A DNA stretch of 29,620 bases from Carex sylvatica (lineage: Eukaryota > Streptophyta > Magnoliopsida > Poales > Cyperaceae), in assembly GCA_964058845.1 (NCBI GenBank), contig CAXKVR010000729.1, forward strand, positions 1 through 29,620. Direction: 5' to 3'. The notes below the pieces were generated by a model. The model was given only the letters and a program-made list of their open reading frames with translations. It was not told where the DNA came from and searched no databases. Shown in pieces: positions 20,476 to 29,620 of the stretch (position 1 is the first letter of the stretch; each line of letters starts with the position of its first letter). The translations under genes were made by a program, and so were the position numbers.

Positions 20476-20925
20476 TTGAATTCGTATCCTCTGCGGTACC
20501 TCAAACTTTGCGTGACTTTATGGAAAATCTCAACTGTTCAAATACTTTCTGCACGAATCTCAAAGCTCAATAATACTGGCGCCTGCGCTACCCCCGAATA
20601 GGCACCCGACACGTGGGTCAAGCAAAAGTTGAGATAGCGCAGAGGCTACGCGGCCGGTGCTTATTCCCGAGATATCTCAACTTTTGCTTGACCCACGTGT
20701 CGGGTGCCTATTCGGGGGTAGCGCAGGCGCCAGTATTATTGAGCTTCGAGATTCGTGCAGAAATTATTTGAACGGCTCTGGATATCTCAACTTTTGCGTG
20801 CCTATTCGTGCAGAAGTATTATTGAGCTTCGAGATTCGTGTAGACTGTATTTGAACGGTTTAGATTTTTCAAAAAGTAAAGGCAAAATTTAAGATATCTC
20901 AGATGATATGAATTTTCATCCCCAT
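20476..20925. mobile_element. Foldback element with a near-perfect GC-rich hairpin
   Basis: 20551-20636 and 20673-20758 are 86-bp inverted copies with a single mismatch and a 36-bp spacer; pairing continues outward with mismatches (tggaaaatctcaactgttc on the left against gaacggtttagatttttca on the right) and probably as far as ttgaattcgtatcctctg / atgatatgaatttt. The right side has a second, shorter copy of the arm at 20773-20870 that lacks two internal blocks. Each main arm has a CACGTG G-box (20610-20615, 20694-20699). It is GC-rich in an AT-rich setting. Superfamily not clear, and no target duplication confirmed. Confidence 0.75.
20610..20615. promoter_or_regulatory. G-box CACGTG in the hairpin arm
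   Basis: CACGTG inside gacacgtgggtc, repeated in inverse in the other arm at 20694-20699. A known bZIP/bHLH binding core; here its presence may only reflect the duplicated arm. Confidence 0.3.
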
Positions 20926-21324
20926 GCGTCCCTTTCTCCTTTCCAACGATGGCACTGATTTCTTTGTGAAAATAATATCTTCATTATTCTCCTTATATTT
21001 TTTTAATTTGCAATTTTACATGGATGTATTTGAGTTTATGCAAAATTATTTTTCAGATATTGATTTGCAAATTGCATTAATGCAGGAGTTTTGCAATTAA
21101 GAAATGAAATTGATTTCAATTATTTCAGAATAGTTGTTTGCAATTACAAATCAACTGCATCAATGGAGATGCCGTAATATAGTATTAAACTCTAAGGTTA
21201 TAATTTACTTTGTGAAACAAGTGATTCAGCACCTCATATTGTGCTTGGTGAAACTGACATTGACACTGAGTCTGATTAATTGCTTTGTTCATTTATTTAT
21301 TTCAAACAAAATAATATTTCAACC

Positions 21325-21353
21325 CCCGTTGCAACGCACGGGCAATGGACTAG
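21325..21353 (+). mobile_element. Helitron 3' terminus
   Basis: A hairpin cccgt...acggg (21325-21342, within cccgttgcaacgcacggg), then seven bases (caatgga), then CTAG at 21350-21353 followed by T. A GC-rich hairpin shortly before CTRR and insertion before T are the hallmarks of Helitrons. The 5' TC end was not found; the element may reach back toward or beyond the hairpin element at 20476-20925. No Rep/helicase coding is visible, so a non-autonomous copy. Confidence 0.7.
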
Positions 21354-23832
21354 TTATAGTAAAAGGACGGTAGTCTAGCATGAATTTAAGCCCATCAAAG
21401 GATATTTGTGAGCTTAATTTAAAATGTTGTCGGATTAGTTCAAATAATGGATATGAATCATAAATCTTAATTTACTAGAAAAACCAACAATTTATATTCG
21501 GATTTTGAAATTTCTTGAGTTTTGTTTTGTACAAGCTTAATAGGTGCGAAGTTGTTGAAAAACAAATGTACCTATATAACTCACTATACATCCTTGATCT
21601 TATTACAAAACGAATTAAAAGTAAAAATTTGGTCCGTCATAGTCATTATTTTAATTTTGGGCTTCCTGATTTATCAGGGCCGACTAAAGAAGGCCTGAAA
21701 TTGATATTCAGACCGCAATTTGAGAGATTTATATTTTCTTTCTTTCTTTCAAAGTATTGATTTGTCTTTATTTCAACAATTTTAATTACTTCAAATTTAA
21801 AACTCACATATCAAAATAATACAGTTAGACATGATTATATCATTTTTCTTTATACATATTGAAAATATTACAATATTTTGATTTTGCTTTAAATGACATT
21901 AAGAGCTTGTACAATTATATTAATCTAGGTAATTTCTTTAAGTTAATTTTTGAACTTACTAATTTATATAAAAAAATAAAATAAAAAATGATAATATTTT
22001 TGTGCATGTAGAGAAAATAATTAGATCACATCAAATAATTGTATTTTAACATTTACTTTTAAACTTCTAACAACAACAAAAAAAAAATAAGACATTTGAT
22101 CCCTCTTAATTTTTACAGTTCTAAACAAAAGCATTTTCCCAAGATATAAGCGTTTACATTGGCCTGACTAATCGAATTAGTTAAATTATTCGACCGATCG
22201 ACAGACTTGACATTACATGAATTTCCACGAAGTTGACAGTCAAGATGTCTCTCTTTCACAGCTCTCCAACTATTTGAAAGGCTCACTTTGAATCCCTACT
22301 CGTTCAGACTAATGATTACCACCGCTACAAGATTTCTCTCCTACTCTTAAATTCTTATATTCAATTTGCATGGTCCTAAATTAATCAAACCAGCATGGCA
22401 GCATATTATGGTCCTTGTCAAATTATACCCTTTGACTACTACCTTTTCGAGTCTAATGATTTATATAAATGAGTTATTACATAAAATTATAGTAATAGAT
22501 TCAACATTAATTATAAAAAAAATTTAACGACCCAGAATTTTTCTTAATCCGGATGAATGGATATGCGAATATAATTTGAAAATATTTGACATTTTATAAC
22601 AAAAATTAATATATCAAAATGATAATATATACTTTTGACGTAAACAAAAGAATCTTAAGACGTCTAATTACAGATCGTTCTGATTAGGTTTTAAAATTGT
22701 TTGGATTTGGATCGTCTGGAGTTTTAGATGGAATTTTTATCTTTAGAAGAAGAAAAAAAGAGTAATGTTGAATGTAGAATTTCTACAGATTCAAAGTTTG
22801 AATATATGAGAATTTTACTTATTCAAACTCATTTATTTAGTTTTTCTATGAAATGAGGGTGGCCCCACTGGATAAATAGTAAAAGAACAAGATTGTACCC
22901 ATTTTTGTAAGATGGCAAAAAAATGAGCTCCATTTTTATTACGTTGAATTGGTTCAAATTTTACCGATCTTTCTATGTATTAAAAAACAAAGATGTTCTT
23001 TTTATTTTCTCTCTTATTTTTTAATGTTTTTACAGATAAAAATTATCATTTTAGATCGTTTTGTTGGATTCAAACCATTGTTTACCCTTTAAAAAAAAAA
23101 AAAAAAGGATCGACCGGATTCCTATCCAGATCAAATCGTGTGCATAAAGAGTAACCAGTTTTGTCATCTCTATGAAGCCTTTAATGGGTGCGTTAAAGGA
23201 GGTTAATTTATATCGTTTTATATTTATTTATTGACGAGAAATTGTGTTGAATACTTGAGTGTTACTTGCTGGACTTACCCTCAAGTTATTTGTAAAGATT
23301 ATTAAGAACGGATTCTTACTTTACTTTAATTATATATAATGAAATTTAATTGTATTTTTTTATATACTAAAGCCTCTTTCATTAAATATTAAATATTTAT
23401 ATTATAATTTTACATTACGATAGTGAAAATTTGAGTTCAAATTTCATTATCACACATTAAACATTTTTTATATTTTAAGTTTCAGCACTTTCAGTCTATT
23501 TTTTTTCTAGTTGTCTCTGTATTAATTATAGGGAACCCTTACCTAACTTCACACAGTGTATAATAAGAGTGCTCCAGTAATCTGAACAGCATTCAGATTA
23601 TATATCGTTCGGAATATTTTGATAATTGAGGAATTTACATGTAAGATTATGAATTCGGTAAATTCACGCCGAAATCCAAAGTCATGGGAAGGCAGGAGAC
23701 TTAATTTCCTGCTCTCATTAATCTTTGGGTTTACCTCTTCTACGTGGTCTCTGCGTCTACAAAATTTTCCTGATAAAGTCACTCTTTGATGGAACCTTTC
23801 CTCCTGTCAGATTCACATTAGGTTAACTGTTG
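21354..23832. other. AT-rich intergenic DNA
   Basis: No gene or structured repeat that I can support. Contains an A run at about 23091-23107. Short frames at 21515-21760 (+) and 23549-23782 (-) have no recognisable domain or splice-supported extension. Confidence 0.6.
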
Positions 23833-23840
23833 GTTTCCTC

Positions 23841-24507
23841 TGGAACTGCAAACGAATCGAACCAAATCAAATTTATTCCAGTTTGAATAAGATTCGAACT
23901 AAATTATTTTGATTAGTTTCAGAACGAACTTCAATCGAACGAATTAATTGTAAAGTTTTTCGAATCGAATTGAAGTCAATCAAATCACGAACTACGGATA
24001 TTTTTGACAGTCACCGATAGTTTATGCATTAGTTTTCTTCACGCGGTTTTCTTTTATCTTTTACCTTCCACGAATTCACACTGATGAATTATGGATCAGT
24101 CCAAAATTTTCTTACCTTTTACGCTGCTGGGTTGATTAAAATCACAGCATGGACCTAATCAAATAGAACTTATTTTCATTGTTAATTTGTTACACTGCTA
24201 AAATATTTTTCTATTATAAGTTACCATTATACTAACAATTTTGAGCTCTGATATAAGTTTGGTGCATGTATTATTAAAGGTTGATGGTTGAAGCCATTAG
24301 TTGTATTATTTGAGATTCGAATCTAAATAGTTCACGAACTAATTTCGAACAAACTATATCCAGTTTGAGTTTGAGTTTGAATAAGATTCGAACCGAACTA
24401 GTTTAATTTATTTCAAAACAAACTAATTTCGAACCGAATTAATTTCATACTTTTTCCAAATCAAACCCAAATCGAATCACGAACTACAAACTTTTTGTGC
24501 AGCCCTA
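23841..24507. mobile_element. hAT-type non-autonomous transposon
   Basis: Flanked by a perfect 8-bp duplication gtttcctc (23833-23840 and 24508-24515). The right end, read inward, is TAGGGCTGCACAAAAAG, a classic plant hAT terminus; the left end, TGGAACTGCAAACG, is a diverged partner. Both subterminal regions carry repeated cgaac/ttcgaa/gaatcga motifs in inverse orientation (for example gaatcgaaccaaatc on the left, aatcacgaactac and aaatcgaatc on the right). 667 bp; no transposase frame. Confidence 0.85.
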
Positions 24508-24855
24508 GTTTCCTCTTTGTAGTTTTTACTTAAATCCAAATTTTACTATTTAAACTTCTTTAAAAAAAACTAGTATTTAAAAAGAATATCAAAATAGTAT
24601 TTTTAATTTTTTTTAGGCGACTAATTTAGTCTTTCCAATATAAATTTTTGCTGACGTGAATTAATTTATTTGTCACATAAATTTCAAGTTCATCACATTG
24701 AAATTAAATTAAGTTTAGATGATATTTACACCGAATCCAATCCACTTCAATTTAGATCTCTAGCCTCATGTTGATAACACTAAATTTATTTGCTAAACCC
24801 TCTACGTTTTGCTCTTTTCAGAACTGGTTTAGAGAAGTACTCTTTATTATTATTA

Positions 24856-25257
24856 TTCAAATGCCTCCATTTTTTGTACCTCTACCGTGTCTCTATTTTT
24901 TAAATATTAATAACTCAAAATTTAAATTATAAACATCAAAATAAAACCGTCAGATGTGATCTATGTTATTTTATCTATGTGCTCATAAAAAATTATCACA
25001 TTTCGGTTTTATTTTTATATAAATCAATAAGTTGAAAAATAAACGTCTAAAAATTATCCACATTAGTACGTTATTACAAGCTCTTGATGACAACCAAAAT
25101 AAAGTTGAAATGTCATTTTTTTTTTACAATTGCATAGATAAAATGATTTAGATCATATTTAACGGTTTTATTTTGACTTTTAAGTTTTAAATTTTGAGTT
25201 ATTAAAGTTTTTAAAAATGGAGGCATGATGAAGGCACAAAAAATGGAGGCATTTGAA
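24856..25257. mobile_element. G-family foldback MITE
   Basis: Left end ttcaaatgcctccatttttt pairs with right end aaaaaatggaggcatttgaa; the arms continue (ataactcaaaatttaaa / tttaaattttgagttat, then aaaataaaaccgt / acggttttatttt). The right arm has an internal second copy of the aaaatggaggcat motif near 25216. The middle of the arms, ccgtcagatgtgatctatg, recalls the A-family block ccgttagatgtgatctcta. A target duplication is not clear because both flanks are ATT-rich. Confidence 0.75.
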
Positions 25258-25934
25258 CCCTCTATTATTATAGTTGTTGTTGTTGTTAATGGACCTCATT
25301 TGAAAAAGAAAATCAAGTAGAAAATATTTGTATTTTTAGATTCACAAAATTCATCATAGATAGTTAGAAAAATAGACGAGAATGATCAGAGAAAAAAAAG
25401 TGGGTAAAATAAATATTTCTTATTTTGACTTGAAAACAAAAGTAGTTAAGAGTTAAAACTACTCAGATTTAAAATTAAATAATTGTAGATAGAGATTTAA
25501 ATGTTTGCGAGTAGCATGGTAAAATATTATAAACAAAACTTTAAAAATTTGGATATGAATGCTGGAAATGAAAGTTAGATATTAAATATTTGAAAGACGC
25601 GTTCAAAGATTTGTTTGAAGAACAATTATCAAGCTCCTTTAATTTAATTCAAATGTTCAAATATCAAAATACTGAAAATAGAAAGTTTAAGAATTAACTT
25701 AGATATTTTTTAGAAGAATTTGAGGACCTCCTATTTTTTCTTTGTATTATTTATAACGTTGGGTTGCTTATTAAAGGCGTAAATTAAATTGGGCAACATT
25801 ATGATTTATGCAGCGATCACGTCGCTAGAGCTAGGGTATGTAACCAGGAATAAAAATTCTAAAAGTTGTATTTTATTATTCGGCAAAGTGTTCACTTAAT
25901 TTTTTTTTTAAATGATCAATCAAATAAGAAAAAA
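25258..25934. other. AT-rich intergenic DNA
   Basis: No gene seen. A (gtt)n-type short repeat lies at 25273-25288. Otherwise featureless, AT-rich sequence. Confidence 0.5.
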
Positions 25935-26511
25935 TAAGTTTCTAAATGGCGATTATCGCGTCATAGCAGAAATGTTTAAAAAAAAACTATAGTGAATAGC
26001 GTAACTATAGCAAAAGCTATCCTACATAGTATTTTTTATTTAAAATTTTATATTTTATATTTCTACTAATTATCAGTATAATCTAAAGTCTCATAGAACA
26101 ATAAGAAACACAAAATTAATTAAGAAATTAGAATATTCATATTGAACTAGTACAAAGTCTAAATTATTATTCAAAATATCTATAATAATATCATAAACTA
26201 ATTATCTTTTTTTATTCAAAATAATCTAAGCATTATGACATAAACTATATATTTTTTTCTATTAGAAAAAACCTAAGCATCATGAAATAAACTATCTATC
26301 TTTTTCTATTTAAAAGCAAATTTAATCTGAACCTTCAAAAAAAAAGATCTTTGAAATTAATTTTCAATTGGATATTTCTATGTAGCATAGTGTGCGCTAT
26401 AGCGCGTGGCGTGTAGCGCAAATAGCGGTCGTAGCTGAAATAATACACTTTTATCCCATAGTTTAGTGTTCAAGGTCCGAAAACGCTATAGCGCGCTATT
26501 TAGAACACTTA
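25935..26511. mobile_element. Degenerate element with GCTATAGCG-rich ends
   Basis: The left end taagtttctaaatggcgatt resembles the reverse complement of the right end (aagtgttctaaatagcgcgc). Both ends are rich in tatagcg/cgctata words (for example aatagcgtaactatagc at about 25995; gcgctatagcgcg at 26395; cgctatagcgcgctattt at 26484). The centre is AT-rich and non-coding. The superfamily is uncertain and no clear target duplication is seen. Confidence 0.5.
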
Positions 26512-27993
26512 GAAAAAGTGATGAATACTTCGCAATAACATATAAATTTAGATAGGAACAACTTGAATATTAAAGGTACATAAATTTAGAATGCAAAACA
26601 GAGTATAAATTGTAGGAATATTTTTAAAATAAATTATAAAATTAAGCAAACACAAGTAGACTTCATCGATTTTTCTTAGACCTGTTCTTGAAATATTCCT
26701 TCGACCTAAGCTGCGAAAGCATTGACCGGGAAACATTTTTTGTTAGTAATTCCTCCCTTTTTACGTGTTTTACAAGGTCAGTCACAAAATAATTCAATGT
26801 TCTGATCATGAAAAAAAAAATATTAGTCTATTGTGGTTAGCAAAAAAAAAAAAAAAATTGAGGTTTGACCATGTGATCCAATTACAAGCCCACAAGTGTT
26901 CTACATTAATTAGTCCATGTAATAATTAAAATAAAGTTAATTCCAGTACCTCTAACAAACTAATATCAAGAAAACTTCATTCGAGATAAGTTGCATGCTA
27001 GACTACTTGAATAAGAATAATATGTTTTCAAAATTGTAAATAGGTATACCAACTAATCATGTACATGCATCAGGAGCCCTCTCTAGAGGCAGAAATTTTC
27101 TGCCTCCAGAATCATTGCATGTGGGTCTGAGGTGAACCTCCAGTTCAAAAATGAGTAGTGATCGGCTCCCTTTAACAGTGACCAGCCCCACACACAGTGA
27201 CTGAGAGGGCAGAAAATTCCTGCACCCAGAAGGGCAGAGGATTTGAGTTCCATACATCAAGCGCTAATCATATGCATAAGAAGTCTTCTTATTATTATAT
27301 AATTTTATCTAATTTGGAAATATTTTGATGTTTTTAAAACGATTCAAATACTTCAACAAGAACGGACTCTTTAACACCAAAATGTGCTTTAAACCTTCTT
27401 TCAAAAGTTACAGCTAAGTAACAATACAAATATTTTGGAGTTTTGCAAATATTTTCTTTTTTCTTGAACTTTTGAAAAAAAAAATTCTTATATCAATGAA
27501 ATTGTCAAAGAGCATTGCTCCCTGACCTTCAAAAAAACAATCCAAAGATTTACGCATATATTTATTATTAAATTAATACTCAATATTTTCAATGAATCAA
27601 ATATGAACTAGATTCATATTTTCATCAATAAAATACTCAATATTCTCTGAATGAATGACAGAACCAGAACATTTAAGTAAGAGGAATGGTCAATTATGTA
27701 TTGGAGTGGAACGCCTTCGATCAATTTTTCACTATTGATAATTTGTCAACTATCAAAGGAAGTCAAAACATGTGGAAAAAAAAAATTAGAAGATCTAATT
27801 AACTGTTATAGTTTCGTGCAGCTTCAACGAAATGAGTTGTGCTTTTTACCATTATATCCACTTTTTTTTAACCCGCTACATAGCAGTAAATTAACTGGTC
27901 ACCACAGAAAATCTAAAAAAAATAAAAATCAGCAAAATTTCAGAAAAAAAATATCTGAGAAAAAGAAAGGAGAGGATTGGGAAGGGCAGAAGG
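26512..27993. other. AT-rich intergenic DNA with a small palindromic repeat
   Basis: No gene seen. 27086-27106 is a near-perfect palindrome (gaggcagaaa, one base, tttctgcctc), and a related ggcagaaaattcctgc occurs near 27207-27222, so 27060-27245 may be a piece of a repeat family. A/T runs occur at about 26811-26821 and 26842-26857. Confidence 0.5.
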
Positions 27994-28001
27994 CCCAACC
28001 A

Positions 28002-28354
28002 TAGGGGTGCAAACGGATCGGATAGTGGTGAAACCATATCGGTATCCGCTTTAATTTCTGGATACGGATACAGATCGGATATTAGACGGATACATACGGA
28101 TACGGATTGGATATTAGACGGATATATACGGATACGGATAGGATAGTGGATATTCGTAGATATATACATAAATATTTTCATAATATATGGTAAATTATAT
28201 GATATATATCTACTATTTAGATACGGATAATTGAAATTCAAAACCATATCCGTATTCGTATCCACATGGATATTCGGATATCGGATATCCGTATCTAATT
28301 TTCGAATACAGATGCAGATACGGTCGGATAATATCCAATCCGTTTGCACCCCTA
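28002..28354. mobile_element. hAT-type MITE with GGATAC-rich interior
   Basis: Ends taggggtgcaaacggat and atccgtttgcacccta-type (28340-28354), the common plant hAT terminus. The flanks are cccaacca (27994-28001) and cccaacct (28355-28362), an 8-bp duplication with one difference. The arms are full of ggatac/gtatcc words, including two copies of a unit of about 31 bp (ggatattagacggata). 353 bp; long frames across it are repeat artefacts. Confidence 0.88.
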
Positions 28355-28362
28355 CCCAACCT

Positions 28363-29620
28363 ACCTCAAGACGATTATATATAGTGCTATCTACTAGGAT
28401 GGTCTTTGGCTGGAGCCTAAATTTTTGGAGATCTAAGTTAGTTATTTTAATTTAGACTAATCTAAGTTTTATATTTGATTGAGATCTAAAGTTAAATTAT
28501 AGTTTAAGTTATTTCTTATTTGATTGGAATTTGTGGCTTAATTCATGGCTTACAATTAATATTATTAAATGTTTTTCAGGTATAAATATTATGGTAATAC
28601 ACATAATTTTTCCATGTAGAGGTGCTAATAAACTATATAGGACATAATAATCTGAATCCTTATAGATAGATTATTACTAAATTACCTCTATAGGTATATC
28701 AAACAGATATTGTCTATTTATAATGAAAAAATAATAGGGTATATATAGTGCAATCTTCCGTATAAATAATAGTTGTACCAATAATTAAGCCTGATACAAT
28801 ACTAACAATACAAAATAAAATGTACCAGTAAACCTGGAACGATTTCAAACTTTTGAGTATATCAATTTCACAATATTTTCATTTTTCTCACCTTGAAGAA
28901 ACCAAATCTAGATAAACAATAATAATTTGGGCTGAATTTCTAGAATAAACAATAATAATTTGGGCTGAATTTCTAGAATGAGTTAAATTCTCTTAATTGC
29001 GATAACAATTTTCTCATTAATTAGTAGGTATCTCGCTCACAATCCATACATAAACTAACTCTTAAGTCACCTAAATAGATAGAATTACCTTTTATTTTTA
29101 AATAGACTTATTTGATCTTAATCTGACTCAATTAAATCACAATTGATAGAATAATTAAGATCTAAAACTCTTATACCACTGTTTAGTCAACAATCAAATA
29201 TCACTAATGATTCATTATTTTATCTACAAAAGAAAAATAAATGGTGTACATTGGATTTTGACTAAGATAAACTAAAGACACGAAAAATAACTATATAGTT
29301 GAGCTTTCTGTGAATGGTTACAAAATTTATTCAACAACTAAAACTCGACGTGTTTATTCAAATTGTGGTGTCAATTCTATTTCTCAATCCAATCGATCAA
29401 CCTGTATCAAATCTGACCTAATCTGTTGAAGTCATATTTGTTGGTTCGGATAAAGGACCAAAAAATTTAATTGTATAAACAGGTTTAGCGGGGCCATGAC
29501 CCCATTTACCTGACATCCGATCATATTTTTAATAAATTAAAAATATATATATATATAGAGTTTGATGAGTAAAAAAAATCAAATTTCAACATTTTATCAT
29601 AAAAATCAACATATTCATCA
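28363..29620. other. AT-rich intergenic DNA to the window end
   Basis: No gene seen. Contains the 33-bp tandem duplication listed separately and a (TA)n run near 29542-29558. Confidence 0.5.
28912..28977. repeat. Perfect 33-bp tandem duplication
   Basis: Two identical, adjacent 33-bp units (28912-28944 and 28945-28977), each starting ataaacaataat and ending tttctaga. Identity suggests a recent slippage or replication event. Confidence 0.9.

Noticed and set aside
22061..23110. Possible gene between poly(A) runs
   Set aside because: No frame, splice pattern or codon bias that would support a gene.
27891..28349. Minus-strand frame of 152 codons
   Set aside because: Translation of the hAT MITE; periodic because of GGATAC words.

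Overview
The window is nuclear DNA of a flowering plant, probably a eudicot. It is AT-rich, one gene has plant-style introns, and most of the rest is transposon-derived. Only one intact host gene is convincing: a seven-exon PYD1 (plastid dihydropyrimidine dehydrogenase, first enzyme of reductive uracil/thymine breakdown) at 17012-19854 on the + strand. The species cannot be named from this sequence.

Layout. 1-7481: an old, dead Ty1/copia LTR retrotransposon of Angela/BARE-like build (long LTR, about 2 kb leader, gag-PR-IN-RT-RH order), with its 5' LTR cut by the window edge. 7482-8448: the 3' part of a non-LTR (LINE) ORF2 on the minus strand; the copia element appears to sit inside it. 8450-11680: a run of foldback MITE-like elements of about 400-450 bp, set end to end in (TA)n/(GA)n microsatellites. 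They have different termini and different central loops but share a middle module. 11697-14896: a three-layer nest, in which an outer inverted repeat contains a further MITE, which is split by a 2651-bp TG...CA element with a perfect 5-bp target duplication (probably a solo LTR, minus orientation). 14897-16850: intergenic, with a possible gene fragment and a Mutator-like MITE carrying 9-bp direct repeats. 16851-20000: PYD1 with promoter and 3' flank.

20000-29620: gene-poor. It holds a GC-rich hairpin with 86-bp arms (85/86 paired) carrying a G-box in each arm, a Helitron 3' terminus, two hAT-type non-autonomous elements with 8-bp target duplications (one perfect, one 7/8), and two further foldback elements.

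The mobile elements do not form a pathway with PYD1. The most unusual structure is the modular MITE system at 8.4-16.2 kb: one inner module is found with at least six different terminal sequences, and one arm looks like a recombinant between two families. Exon limits, repeat limits and mismatch counts were worked out by eye.
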